From Pseudomonadota bacterium (GTDB lineage Bacteria; Desulfobacterota; Desulfovibrionia; Desulfovibrionales; Desulfomicrobiaceae), in contig JAHIQM010000010.1 in assembly GCA_018902545.1 (NCBI GenBank), forward strand, positions 86,389-150,388: a stretch of DNA of 64,000 nt, in the 5' to 3' direction. The position numbers and the translations under genes were made by a program. Numbering within the stretch: position 1 is the stretch's first letter; each line of letters begins with the position of its first letter. The notes beneath the pieces are model-generated. The model made no database searches and was not told the origin of the DNA. It worked only from the letters and a program-made list of their open reading frames with translations. Below are positions 8,809-17,740 of the stretch, one piece after another.

Positions 8809-9051
8809 TTCTGTGGCTCCTGCCTGATAAACCCGTGTCGTTGCGGGTGCTTTCATCCTTGAGATCGGAGGTAACATGCACAAATGCTTGTGCTTTACCG
8901 CCGTAACCGCTACAACGTAACGAAACAATGCGTGTGGGATAAGGGAAGAAACAGCTATCTGTCCTGCGCCGACTTGTAAAGTATTTTTAGCGGATTTCGA
9001 AGAAAAAAATTTCACCTGTCGGCGTTGTCCGGCACGACCCGGAGGTCGCAC

Positions 9052-10302
9052 GTGGCCAGTATTCGCAAGGGCCTGCTTCAACTCGTTTTTTCCGGAAGTT
9101 TCATGAAACGCTGGAATGACAAGATGCGTCCCATGGAACTCGTGGAGGTGGACAAGCAGGCCCACAAAATGATCGTCGCCTGGCTGCTTTTTGAGCTCAA
9201 TTCCCAGCATCTTTCCCAGGAAGACAAGGCCGCCCTTGGCGAGGACATCGTGCGCGGCGGGATCTTCGACTACCTCTACCGTCTGATCATCACCGACATC
9301 AAACCGCCCATCTTCTACCAGATCAAGTCCAATCCAGCCCATTACCAGAAGCTTACGGCCTGGGTTCTCAATGAATTGCAGCCCCGCGTGCAGCCCCTGG
9401 GCAAAGAATTCTGGGACGGCATGAAGGATCATTTCGAGCGGCAGGTCAGCGGCGACACGAGCCTGGCGTCGCGCATCCTCGACGCCGCGCACCTGTTTGC
9501 CAGCAGGTGGGAGTTTCATCTTATCCGGGACATGAACAGCTGGGACGAGGAGATGGATGACATCGAGGACAATTTCAGGCGCGGGCTGGAAGCGCACCTC
9601 GATCTGTCCGGGGTGCGCCAGCTCATCGAGGGCCCGGACACCAGGCTTGGCAAGTTCGCCTTCATGTGCGGGCAGCTCAGATTTCAGAAACGCTGGTCTC
9701 AGACTCCGCGCATCCCCGAGACCTCCGTGCTCGGACACATGTTCATCGTAGCCTGCCTGGCCTATTTTTTCAGCATCGCGGTAGGGGCTTGCCCGGTGCG
9801 CAGGCAGAACAATTTCTACGCCGGTCTTTTTCACGATATCCCGGAGCTTCTGACCAGAGACATCATTTCTCCGGTCAAGAGTTCGGTCCAGGGTATCGGT
9901 GATCTGATTCGGGAATATGAAGGCAGGGAAATCGAGCGCCGCCTCTTCTCAGTTCTTGATCGGTCGGTGTATGGGGGACTTGTGGACAGGCTGGAATATT
10001 TTCTGGGCATCAAGGTCGGTTCGGAGTTCGAGGCCACCATCATCCAGGACGGCGGGCCGAAAATCGTCAGCTGGGACCAGTTGCAGGGGCAGTACAACCG
10101 GGATGAGTTTTTTCCCAAGGATGGACGCATGCTCAAGATTTGCGATCACCTGGCCGCCTTTCTTGAAGCTTACACCGCCTTGTCCAACGGCATCACCAAC
10201 GCGCATCTGCAGCAGGCCTCGTGGCGGATCCGGACCCTGTATCAGAATCAAGCCCTGACCGACGAGCTGCATATAGGTGCGCTTTTGGCGGATTTCGATT
10301 AG
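9052..10302 (+). CDS. HD-domain phosphohydrolase (YfbR/HDDC-like), long form
   Basis: A 416-residue protein. Its HD metal ligands are H229 in VLGHMF and H261-D262 in [14 protein letters not shown], with an acidic DRLEYF-type segment further on. The HDxPE variant is typical of the YfbR/HDDC2 5'-nucleotidase-like group. The N-terminal ~210 residues are helical and rich in Trp and charged residues, with no motif I can name. The start is GTG at 9052, with GGAGGT five bases upstream; no ATG is placed as well. It is divergent from rplM and followed 58 bases later by the CBS-pair gene on the same strand. The substrate is not predictable beyond a phosphorylated compound. Confidence 0.7.
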   Translation: MASIRKGLLQLVFSGSFMKRWNDKMRPMELVEVDKQAHKMIVAWLLFELNSQHLSQEDKAALGEDIVRGGIFDYLYRLIITDIKPPIFYQIKSNPAHYQKLTAWVLNELQPRVQPLGKEFWDGMKDHFERQVSGDTSLASRILDAAHLFASRWEFHLIRDMNSWDEEMDDIEDNFRRGLEAHLDLSGVRQLIEGPDTRLGKFAFMCGQLRFQKRWSQTPRIPETSVLGHMFIVACLAYFFSIAVGACPVRRQNNFYAGLFHDIPELLTRDIISPVKSSVQGIGDLIREYEGREIERRLFSVLDRSVYGGLVDRLEYFLGIKVGSEFEATIIQDGGPKIVSWDQLQGQYNRDEFFPKDGRMLKICDHLAAFLEAYTALSNGITNAHLQQASWRIRTLYQNQALTDELHIGALLADFD

Positions 10303-10360
10303 TGGGAAAATTTCAGGGCTTGGCCCTGAACATCATATCATTAAAAACGGGGGAATAGTC

Positions 10361-10837
10361 ATGCTGTTACGCAAGCGGGTCTGGGACATCATGCGCGAGG
10401 ATTTCGCATCTGTCCGCGAAGACGCGACTCTTTCCGATGCGATCACCGCCTTGCGCGAAATCCGCGTCAGGCAGGCAGACACCAGTTTCGTGCTGGTCTT
10501 CTCCAAGAGCGATAAATTCATGGGCGTCCTGTCCATGTGGAACCTGATCCAGGGCATCGGCCCCTGTATGCTCAAGGGCTCGGTTCTTGACGGCAAAGAG
10601 GTCGACTGGGACAGTGCTTTCGCCACGGCCTGCCGCAGTTGCTCGCAGGTGCGCATTTCCGAATGCCTGCAACACGACATCCCCATGCTGAAGCCTAACG
10701 ATCCCCTCGCCAGGGTGCTTGAGGTGTTTCTCGACTACCGTCGTGGCCGGGCCGTGGTCGAAGAGGGCGGCCGGATCATCGGCGTGGTCTGCGTGGCCGA
10801 CCTGTTCAAGGAAATCGGCGATTCGCTGATGCCGTAA
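10361..10837 (+). CDS. CBS-pair domain protein
   Basis: A 158-residue protein made almost entirely of two CBS modules: RVWDIMREDFASVREDATL...FMGVLSMWNLI, and HDIPMLKPNDPLARVLEVF...IIGVVCVADLF. Such pairs bind adenine nucleotides and act as small regulatory subunits or stand-alone sensors. Its target cannot be read from the sequence. The ATG at 10361 follows GGGGGA. A small hairpin lies in the 58-base gap after the HD gene, and the kinase gene follows on the same strand 107 bases later. The three may form one unit, but no shared promoter is evident. Confidence 0.8.
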   Translation: MLLRKRVWDIMREDFASVREDATLSDAITALREIRVRQADTSFVLVFSKSDKFMGVLSMWNLIQGIGPCMLKGSVLDGKEVDWDSAFATACRSCSQVRISECLQHDIPMLKPNDPLARVLEVFLDYRRGRAVVEEGGRIIGVVCVADLFKEIGDSLMP

Positions 10838-10944
10838 ACGTCACGCGGGGTGCCGGCTGCGGCCAGGTCCCCGCGACCTCCATCCGCCGAAGGATCTTGC
10901 GCCGTGTCCCGCTTCTGGTGCTCGCCTTCGATAACGAGCCTTCC

Positions 10945-12900
10945 ATGAGTCGTATCAAAATAGACGGAAAACATGCAGCCCTCAGCCTGGCGTGTTCCGT
11001 ATTTTTCCTCTTTCTCGCGGTGCTTCCTGCCGCAGGGGTGTCCGCGGTACCCGCGAAGCTGGTCGGGCACGGCGCTGTCTACAAAGGCAACGCCGAGGCT
11101 CTGGCCGTCGTACAGGACGGGTTCAGCCGGATCTCGGATGCTGAAACAACAGCCATCGTGGACGACTGGTCCGCGCGTCCGGTGGTTGTTTCCATGCCGT
11201 GGAGTCTGATCGCATCCGGGTTTGGATTTTTGAGCCTGGCCCTGCTGGGTGTTTTCCTGTGGAATTTTTCCCTGCGTCGCCGCGTCCGGGAGAAAACCGC
11301 AGAACTGGAGGCTTCCGTGCAGGGGGTGCGCGACAGCGCAGAGAAGTATCGCCTCCTGATCGAGCACCAGAGCGATCTGGTGGTCAAGGTCGATCTGGCG
11401 GGGCAGTTTCTGTACGTCAGCCCGGCCTATTGCCGCGTTTTCGGCAAGGCGGAAGGGGAGCTACTGAACTCCGCGTTCATGCCGCTCATCCACCCGGACG
11501 ACCTGGCCTCCACCGAAGAGGCCATGCAGGCCCTCTTCGCGCCGCCGCATACGGCGCACATGGAACAGCGCGCCATGACCGTGGACGGTTGGCGCTGGTT
11601 GGCCTGGAACGATTCGGCCATCCTGGGGCCCGGCGGGGAAATCGAGGCCATTGTCGGTGTGGGCCGGGACATCTCCGAACGCAAAGAGGCCGAGGAGCGG
11701 CTGCGTCAGTCAGAGGAAAAGTTTTCCCGGCTGTTCAAGCTTTCCCCCGACGCCATCTCCCTCTCGGAACCCGACTCCGGACTGCTCGTGGAGGTCAATG
11801 ACGCCTACGCCAAGCTTACCGGGTACGAGCAGTCTGAGCTTGTGGGCAGATCTTCCCTGGAACTGGGCCTCTTCGTCAATCCCGATGGTCGCAGGCGGGT
11901 GGTCGAACGCTTGAAGACCGCTGGTCAGGTCACCAACATGGAGGTCGAATTCAGGCGCAAGGATGGCGCTCATGTGCAGTGCAGCGTTTCGTGCCAGTTC
12001 ATAACCATCGGGCAGGAACGTTTTCTGCTGGCCGTGATGCGGGATGTGACGGAATTCAAACGCATGCAGGAGATGATGGTCCAGAGCGAGAAGATGGTCT
12101 CCGTTGGCGGGATCGCCGCCGGCATCGCCCACGAGATCAACAATCCGCTGGGGATCATCGTGCAGACGGCGCAGACCCTGGTGCAGCGCACCCGGCCCGA
12201 TTTCAGCAGGAATATCGAGGTTGCCGAGAGCATCGGGCTCGATATGACCTTGCTTGAAAAATACATGCAGGCGCGCAAGATCCTGCCCTTTGTCCAGGAC
12301 ATGCAGGCCGCGGCCGTGCGTGCGGCGGACATCATCCGCCATATGCTCGATTTCAGCCGCCGCAGCGAATCTCGGCGTGCCGTCTGTGCGCTTCCGGTCA
12401 TTGTGGACCGTGCCCTGACCTTGGCGCAAAGCGACTATGACCTGAAGAAGAGTTTCGATTTCAAACGGATCGGTATCGTCAAGAAGTATGCCTCGGATCT
12501 TACCTCCATCGAGTGCACGGAGACGGAGCTGGAGCAGGTGTTTTTGAATCTGCTGCGCAACGCGGCTCAGGCCATGAGCCTGGTCGAGCCTCCCCAGGGC
12601 GACCCGACGATCGTCATTCGCTTGTTGAATTCGCCCTTCGGCGTTCGCTGCGAGGTCGAGGACAACGGCCCGGGCATGCCGGCCGAGATCAGGCGCAGGG
12701 TCTTCGAGCCCTTCTACACCACCAAGCCTCCCGGGATCGGGACCGGGCTGGGGCTTTCCGTGTCCTACTTCATCGTGACCCGCGGTCATGGCGGGAAAAT
12801 GTGGGTCGAGTCGACTCCCGGCGCCGGGGCCAGATTCATCATGGAATTGCCCGTGACCGAGGCGCAAGGCGAAAAGGAACCGGACGTCGTCCCCGAGTGA
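10945..12900 (+). CDS. PAS-domain sensor histidine kinase with residual periplasmic domain
   Basis: A 651-residue membrane sensor kinase. In order: a signal/TM segment (about 10-30); a ~55-residue periplasmic stretch that looks like the last helices of an SBP_bac_3 domain (AEALAVVQDGFSRISDAE, then a W); a TM segment (about 86-108); a linker; two PAS domains (about 132-250 and 255-375); the phosphoacceptor H-box GIAHEINNPLG with His396; and a catalytic domain with N-box NLLRNAAQA, DNGPGMP and GTGLGLSV. No receiver domain is fused, and no response regulator gene is nearby, so it is an orphan kinase. The ATG at 10945 gives a clean signal peptide. A TTG 16 codons upstream is possible. It converges on lon. 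Confidence 0.85.
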   Translation: MSRIKIDGKHAALSLACSVFFLFLAVLPAAGVSAVPAKLVGHGAVYKGNAEALAVVQDGFSRISDAETTAIVDDWSARPVVVSMPWSLIASGFGFLSLALLGVFLWNFSLRRRVREKTAELEASVQGVRDSAEKYRLLIEHQSDLVVKVDLAGQFLYVSPAYCRVFGKAEGELLNSAFMPLIHPDDLASTEEAMQALFAPPHTAHMEQRAMTVDGWRWLAWNDSAILGPGGEIEAIVGVGRDISERKEAEERLRQSEEKFSRLFKLSPDAISLSEPDSGLLVEVNDAYAKLTGYEQSELVGRSSLELGLFVNPDGRRRVVERLKTAGQVTNMEVEFRRKDGAHVQCSVSCQFITIGQERFLLAVMRDVTEFKRMQEMMVQSEKMVSVGGIAAGIAHEINNPLGIIVQTAQTLVQRTRPDFSRNIEVAESIGLDMTLLEKYMQARKILPFVQDMQAAAVRAADIIRHMLDFSRRSESRRAVCALPVIVDRALTLAQSDYDLKKSFDFKRIGIVKKYASDLTSIECTETELEQVFLNLLRNAAQAMSLVEPPQGDPTIVIRLLNSPFGVRCEVEDNGPGMPAEIRRRVFEPFYTTKPPGIGTGLGLSVSYFIVTRGHGGKMWVESTPGAGARFIMELPVTEAQGEKEPDVVPE

Positions 12901-12920
12901 TTTTTTTCTTGTCGGTCTGC

Positions 12921-12970
12921 CACGAAGAGAGCCCCCGCGATACAGCTGTGTCGCGGGGGCTCTCTTCGTG
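12921..12970. repeat. Long perfect inverted repeat between the kinase gene and lon
   Basis: The arms at 12921-12940 and 12951-12970 are perfectly complementary (20 bp). The inner bases pair further, leaving an almost closed stem of about 24 bp. It lies between two convergent genes and probably ends both transcripts. No T-tract follows on either strand, so it is not a standard intrinsic terminator. Confidence 0.7.
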
Positions 12971-12983
12971 ATCACCGGGAGGG

Positions 12984-15398
12984 TTATTCGCTTTTCCGGG
13001 AGCGTACTTCCGGCCAGATTTCGTCGATGGCCTCGACTGTTTTGACCGTGATGCGCTTTCTGAGTTCCTTGGGGATCTCGTCCAGGTCGTGCGCGTTGCG
13101 AGCCGGGATAAGCACTTTTTTGACCCCGTGACTGACCGCCGCCAGGATTTTTTCCTTGATGCCGCCCACAGGCATGACTCGGCCGCGCAGGGTGATTTCG
13201 CCGGTCATGGCCACGTCCGAGGCGACGGGTTCGTTGCTGATGGCCGACATGAGCGCCGTGACCAGGGTCACTCCAGCCGACGGCCCGTCCTTGGGAGTGG
13301 CTCCGGCCGGGACGTGGATGTGGATGTCGTGGGTTTCAAAGTAGTCATCGGCCAATCCAAGACTTGCGCTCTTGGTGCGGGCATAACTCAGCGCCGCCTG
13401 GGCGCTTTCCTTCATGACCTCGCCCAGTTTGCCGGTCAGGATGAGCTTGCCCTTGCCCGGCAGCAGGCTGCACTCGATGTGCAGTATTTCCCCGCCGTAC
13501 GGGGTCCAGGCCAGGCCCAGGGCAACGCCGGGAGGCATGGAACTTTCCCGCTCCTCATCCACAAACTTGGGCTGCCCGAGCAGCTTGACCAGGGCCGCGT
13601 TGGTCACCCGGAAGGGGCCCTTCTTTCCTTCGGCCACCTTGCGCGCGTATTTGCGGCACACCGAGCCGATCTCTCGCTCCAGATTGCGCAGGCCCGCCTC
13701 GCGCGTGTAGCCCCGGATGATCTCTGACAGCACGGCGTCGGAGACGACCAGGGTCTCTTCGGTGAGCCCGTTCTCCTTGATCTGGCGGGCCAGCAGGTAG
13801 CGCCTGGCGATGGTGATTTTTTCCTGCTCCGTGTAGCCGGGGATGCGGATGACCTCCATGCGGTCAAGCAGAGCTGACGGGATGGTGTCGAGCATATTGG
13901 CCGTGCAGATGAACATGACCTTGGAAAGATCGTAGGGCACGTTCAGGTAATGATCCGTAAAGGAGTTGTTCTGTTCCGGGTCGAGTACTTCGAGCAGGGC
14001 CGATGACGGATCGCCCCTGAAATCGTTTCCGAGCTTGTCGATCTCGTCGAGCATGATGACCGGGTTGACCGTGCCTGCGTCCTTCATGGACTGGATGATG
14101 CGGCCGGGCATGGCCCCAATATAGGTCCGGCGATGTCCGCGGATCTCGGCCTCGTCGCGCATGCCGCCCAGGGACATGCGCACGAACTTGCGTCCCAGGG
14201 ACCGGGCGATGGATTTGCCAAGCGACGTCTTGCCCACGCCGGGAGGGCCGACGAAACACAGGATGGGGCCCTTCATGGAAGGGTTGAGCTTGCGCACGCT
14301 CAAGTATTCCAGGATGCGTTCCTTGACCTTCTCCAGGTTGTAGTGGTCCTCATGCAGGATTCTGGCGGCTTCCTTGATGTCGAGCCGGTCTTTGGACGAC
14401 TTTTTCCAGGGCAGTTCGATGAGCCAGTCGATGTAGGTGCGCAGGATGGTCGCTTCGGAGCTGTCCGGATGCATGGACTCCAGGCGCGAGAGCTGTTTGT
14501 CCGCCTCCTTCTTGACTTTCTTGGGCAGCCCGATGGAGTTGAGCGTCTTTCTGAGCTCCTCCATCTCCTCACCTTCGCCGCCTTTGTCGCCAAGTTCGCG
14601 GCGGATGGCTTTGAGTTGTTCGCGCAGGAAATACTCGCGCTGGGCCTTGTCCATGCCTTCCTTGGCCATGCTCTGGATCTTGGCCTGCATGGAGGCCACT
14701 TCGACCTCTTTGACCAGTTGCGAGTTGACCAGATTCAGACGCTCGATGGGGTCGTGGCTCTCAAGGATGCGCTGGGCTTCGGAGGATTTCATGCGCAGGT
14801 TCGAGGCCACGAGATCGGCCAGGCGCCCATGTTCGTTGACCGAATTGAGCACGTTCATGATCTCGCCAGCGTCAATGCCGCGCAGCGTCAGGATTTTCTC
14901 GCTCTGTTCCTTGACCGAGCGCAGTAGCGCCTCTTCCTCGGGGCCGGGGTTTTCGACCACGAGTTCGTCAATGGTTTCGATTCTGACCAAGTCGAAGGGA
15001 TCGTGCTGCACGAAATCAACGATCCGGGCGCGGGTCAGACCCTGGACCAGCACCTTGAGTCGGCCGTCGGGCATCTTGAGCATGCGCATGATCATGGCCA
15101 CGGTTCCGGTCTGGTAGAGATCATCAGGGGTGGGATCGTCCACGCTCTCGTCTTTCTGCGTGCTGATGAAAATGTAACGGCTTCCGTTCAGGGCCGCGTC
15201 CACGGCCTGCACACTTTTTTCGCGTCCTACGAAGAGGGGCAAAATCATGTAATTGAAGACGACAATATCCCTGACCGCCAAAAGAGGCATGGTGGTCGGG
15301 ATTTCCGCTTCTGATTGTGAGTTGTCGGCGCTGGCTGTATCTGAATTTTCAACCTGAAGTTCGTTTTTTTCGGGGGAAAACGATTTTTCATCGTTCAT
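12984..15398 (-). CDS. lon: ATP-dependent protease Lon
   Basis: An 804-residue LonA, the ATP-dependent serine protease for misfolded and regulatory proteins. In order: the N-terminal substrate-recognition domain ([22 protein letters not shown]), the AAA+ module with Walker A GPPGVGKT and Walker [11 protein letters not shown], and the C-terminal protease domain with catalytic Ser in [10 protein letters not shown] (around residue 700) and Lys about 40 residues later. A ~35-residue acidic/Ser-rich extension precedes the Lon domain. The ATG at 15398 follows GGAG. It stands alone, with its own promoter upstream, and the long inverted repeat lies beyond its 3' end. Confidence 0.97.
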   Translation of the reverse strand: MNDEKSFSPEKNELQVENSDTASADNSQSEAEIPTTMPLLAVRDIVVFNYMILPLFVGREKSVQAVDAALNGSRYIFISTQKDESVDDPTPDDLYQTGTVAMIMRMLKMPDGRLKVLVQGLTRARIVDFVQHDPFDLVRIETIDELVVENPGPEEEALLRSVKEQSEKILTLRGIDAGEIMNVLNSVNEHGRLADLVASNLRMKSSEAQRILESHDPIERLNLVNSQLVKEVEVASMQAKIQSMAKEGMDKAQREYFLREQLKAIRRELGDKGGEGEEMEELRKTLNSIGLPKKVKKEADKQLSRLESMHPDSSEATILRTYIDWLIELPWKKSSKDRLDIKEAARILHEDHYNLEKVKERILEYLSVRKLNPSMKGPILCFVGPPGVGKTSLGKSIARSLGRKFVRMSLGGMRDEAEIRGHRRTYIGAMPGRIIQSMKDAGTVNPVIMLDEIDKLGNDFRGDPSSALLEVLDPEQNNSFTDHYLNVPYDLSKVMFICTANMLDTIPSALLDRMEVIRIPGYTEQEKITIARRYLLARQIKENGLTEETLVVSDAVLSEIIRGYTREAGLRNLEREIGSVCRKYARKVAEGKKGPFRVTNAALVKLLGQPKFVDEERESSMPPGVALGLAWTPYGGEILHIECSLLPGKGKLILTGKLGEVMKESAQAALSYARTKSASLGLADDYFETHDIHIHVPAGATPKDGPSAGVTLVTALMSAISNEPVASDVAMTGEITLRGRVMPVGGIKEKILAAVSHGVKKVLIPARNAHDLDEIPKELRKRITVKTVEAIDEIWPEVRSRKSE

Positions 15399-15429
15399 GG
15401 AGGTCTCCTCATGATGGTGTATTCGCGTG

Positions 15430-15460
15430 ATTATAAGCCGCGAAAAGCGAATTCAGTCAA
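15430..15460 (-). promoter_or_regulatory. Probable sigma-70 promoter of lon
   Basis: Read on the minus strand, TTGACT (15455-15460) and a perfect TATAAT (15430-15435) are separated by 19 bases, about 30 bases upstream of the lon ATG. The spacer is slightly long. I saw no clear sigma-32 element. Confidence 0.45.
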
Positions 15461-15523
15461 TTATAAGGCTCACGGAGCCTCAGGCAAGAAAAAAAATGAA
15501 AAAAGTCTCTTTTGGGGGTAAAA

Positions 15524-16204
15524 TCAGAGCAGGCCCAAGGCGCGGAAGCTGGAACAGGTCGCGGCGGTGACGATGATGTGGTCAAGAAGCCGCAGGCCAA
15601 GGTCGGAGGCGAGGCGGGCGATGGTATCGGTCAGGGTCTGGTCCTGGGTGGACGGAGTCGGATTCCCGCCGGGGTGATTATGGACCAGGATCAGGCCGCT
15701 GGCGTGGCGGCGCAGCGCCAGTTCGAGGATTTCTCGGGGGTAGGCTGCAGTCTGGTCCACGGTGCCCTGGAAGACGCGTTCGAAGGAGATAAGGCGGTTC
15801 TGGTTGTCCACCAGAATGACCCAGAACTCCTCTTTGGTCAGATGTCCCAGGCGGGAGCAGACCATGTCCCGGACCTGTTCGGGGGAGGAAAATTTCTCCC
15901 GGCGAGCGACGGACCCGCAGGCGGCTCGGGCGCGGCATTCGTGCAGGGTCAGCCAGAACGTGGCTGCGCCTTCACCCAGACCCGGTATCTCCTCGACCCG
16001 GCGGGGATCGGCCAGCAGGGCCTGCCCCAGGGATCCGAACCGTGAAATCATCTCCTTGGCGATGGGTTTGGTGTCTTTGCGGGGCAGGGCGTAGGTCAGC
16101 AAAAGTTCCAGCACTTCGTGGTCAGACAGGGCCCGGGGATCATGATCAAGCCGCTCGCGCAGGCGCGCGCGATGGCCGAGATAGTGGGCCTGATCCTCTT
16201 TCAC
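15524..16204 (-). CDS. radC: RadC family JAMM-domain protein
   Basis: A 226-residue RadC. The N-terminal helix-hairpin-helix part contains SDHEVLELLLTYALPRKDTKPIAK and the IPGLG turn. The C-terminal JAMM/MPN+ metal site is HNHPGGNPTPSTQD. The role of the family is unclear; the older DNA-repair assignment is disputed. The start GTG at 16204 overlaps the holA stop as GTGA, giving translational coupling. A second GTG lies one codon upstream. It is the last gene of the long minus-strand run and ends about 125 bases before lon. Confidence 0.9.
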   Translation of the reverse strand: MKEDQAHYLGHRARLRERLDHDPRALSDHEVLELLLTYALPRKDTKPIAKEMISRFGSLGQALLADPRRVEEIPGLGEGAATFWLTLHECRARAACGSVARREKFSSPEQVRDMVCSRLGHLTKEEFWVILVDNQNRLISFERVFQGTVDQTAAYPREILELALRRHASGLILVHNHPGGNPTPSTQDQTLTDTIARLASDLGLRLLDHIIVTAATCSSFRALGLL

Positions 16205-17154
16205 CACAGGCGCGCCGCTTCCTTGACCAGATTTTCCATGGCCTGGGCGGGTTTGAGGCGTCCGGTCTTGATGTCGGTGTCGGCCTGCAGCACGATGTCC
16301 CAGAAACGGCTCACTCGCGCGGCCCCCAAGCGCTGGGCCAGGCGCTTTTTTTCCGCCTTCAGACCGGGGTAGAGCTGAACACTGGAATCTTCGCCGTGCA
16401 GGAGCTGCCAAAGCTGGCGTGCTTCGCGCAGCATGAGGGACGAGACCGGAAAAAGCATGTCCCCGCCGGCCATGGCAGGATCGTTGAGCAGCCGGTCCCA
16501 GGCCTGCCTTCGGCCGGCAGGAGTCTGCAGGGAGCGCAGAAAGGCGAAGAGGTCGAAGGCTTCTTCGGCGTCCAGGGCCACGAGGTGCTCTGGTTGGATG
16601 GTTTTTTCCGCCCCTGCCAGGAGCAGGATCTTCTCCAGTTCGCCGCGCAGGGCGATGGTGCTGAGCGGCAGGGATTCAGCCAGGATTTTTTTGACGCCTG
16701 GGGCGAAGGACAGACCGTGGCGGGCGGCGAAGCGGTCCAGTTCCCGGCCAATGGTTGAGCGGGACAGGCCGGGATGCTCCCAGATCCAGCCCCGTTTTTG
16801 CGCGGCGGTCCAGTATTTGCCCTTGGTCACGGTCTTGGGCGGGTTCGGTTTGCCGGATTTCCATTCGCCTTCAAGGCAGAACATGGGCCAGACAGAGGGA
16901 CGGGCCATGGCCAGCAAGGGCTCCATGCGCGACCAGAACTCGTCGTTCTGGTCCTGGGCGCGGCGCAGAACCACCGCGTTGGGCGGGCCCATCATTGAGG
17001 GTACTGTCAGGGTTTGCCAGTACCTGGCCGGGAGTTCCTCGTCGCCCCAGAATGTTCTGACGGCGAAGCCCTGGCCTTCCAGCAACTCCCCCACCCGGTC
17101 CTTCAGGAGTTCGGGGTCTGCGCAGACGAGAAAGGAGAATCCTTGCCTGGTCAT
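16201..17154 (-). CDS. holA: DNA polymerase III delta subunit
   Basis: A 317-residue protein that fits HolA, the clamp-loader subunit that opens the beta sliding clamp. Sequence is weakly conserved in this family. Supporting features are the N-terminal LVCADPELLKDRVGELL, the mid-protein helical segment LSTIALRGELEKILLLAG (the common L..E..K pattern) and LDAEEAFDLFAFL. The position directly after leuS-lptE is the usual one for holA in proteobacteria. A Walker A motif is absent, as expected for delta. The ATG at 17154 is 7 bases after the lptE stop, and the 3' end overlaps radC by four bases. Confidence 0.85.
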   Translation of the reverse strand: MTRQGFSFLVCADPELLKDRVGELLEGQGFAVRTFWGDEELPARYWQTLTVPSMMGPPNAVVLRRAQDQNDEFWSRMEPLLAMARPSVWPMFCLEGEWKSGKPNPPKTVTKGKYWTAAQKRGWIWEHPGLSRSTIGRELDRFAARHGLSFAPGVKKILAESLPLSTIALRGELEKILLLAGAEKTIQPEHLVALDAEEAFDLFAFLRSLQTPAGRRQAWDRLLNDPAMAGGDMLFPVSSLMLREARQLWQLLHGEDSSVQLYPGLKAEKKRLAQRLGAARVSRFWDIVLQADTDIKTGRLKPAQAMENLVKEAARLW

Positions 17155-17161
17155 GTCCGGA

Positions 17162-17740
17162 TCAGAATTTTTGACCCAGATTGTCCGCCACCATGCGCAC
17201 GGCGAGATCGATGGCGTTCTGGGTCGCTTCGCGTTTGGCGTTGTTGTACTGCAGCTCGCCAGTACTCGATCTGGTTCCGCCGCTTCCGCGATAGGATTCG
17301 GAGGCCGTGACGGGCCCGGAGGTCCAGATCAGGGCGTTGGTCTTGGCGCTGTAAAAAGTGACCACCATATGGATGCTCGCCGAGGACTTGAGGGTCACGT
17401 CGTCTCGCCCTTTGAGGGCATCAGAGGTGCTGTAGGAGCGCACGTCTATGTTGACCGTGGCCTCGGCCTGTTCCCGGTCCACCCAGGTGACATTGCCGCG
17501 CCGGGTCAGTTCGTCGCGCAGACTGCTCCTGAGCATGGGTTCGAGCCATGTCTCGGTGGTCGGATTGGTGACCTTGTTCAGATAGAGACGCGTGCTGTCA
17601 TCGGGCAACTGGATGGGTGCCCGGGCGGTAAGCTGATACCCGCAGGCGGGCAGAAAGAGGGCGATGCACAGCACCGCCCACAGGAGCCTACCTGACCACC
17701 ACGTTGACCAGTTTTCCGGGAATGACGATTGTTTTGACAA
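17162..17740 (-). CDS. lptE: LPS-assembly lipoprotein LptE
   Basis: A ~192-residue lipoprotein. A hydrophobic leader ends in the lipobox LPAC (Cys33), followed by the GYQL start typical of mature LptE. LptE plugs the LptD barrel in the outer membrane and helps place lipopolysaccharide. The start is taken as TTG at 17740, with GAGGG eight bases upstream, which makes it overlap the end of leuS by 53 bases. A GTG nearer the lipobox would leave a very short signal peptide. The gene order leuS-lptE-holA is conserved widely in Gram-negative bacteria and supports the call. Confidence 0.82.
   Translation of the reverse strand: MSKQSSFPENWSTWWSGRLLWAVLCIALFLPACGYQLTARAPIQLPDDSTRLYLNKVTNPTTETWLEPMLRSSLRDELTRRGNVTWVDREQAEATVNIDVRSYSTSDALKGRDDVTLKSSASIHMVVTFYSAKTNALIWTSGPVTASESYRGSGGTRSSTGELQYNNAKREATQNAIDLAVRMVADNLGQKF

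Noticed and set aside
8809..9834. N-terminal extension of rplM in the same frame
   Set aside because: bL13 is 142 residues from the ATG at 8808; the extension is antisense to the HD gene.
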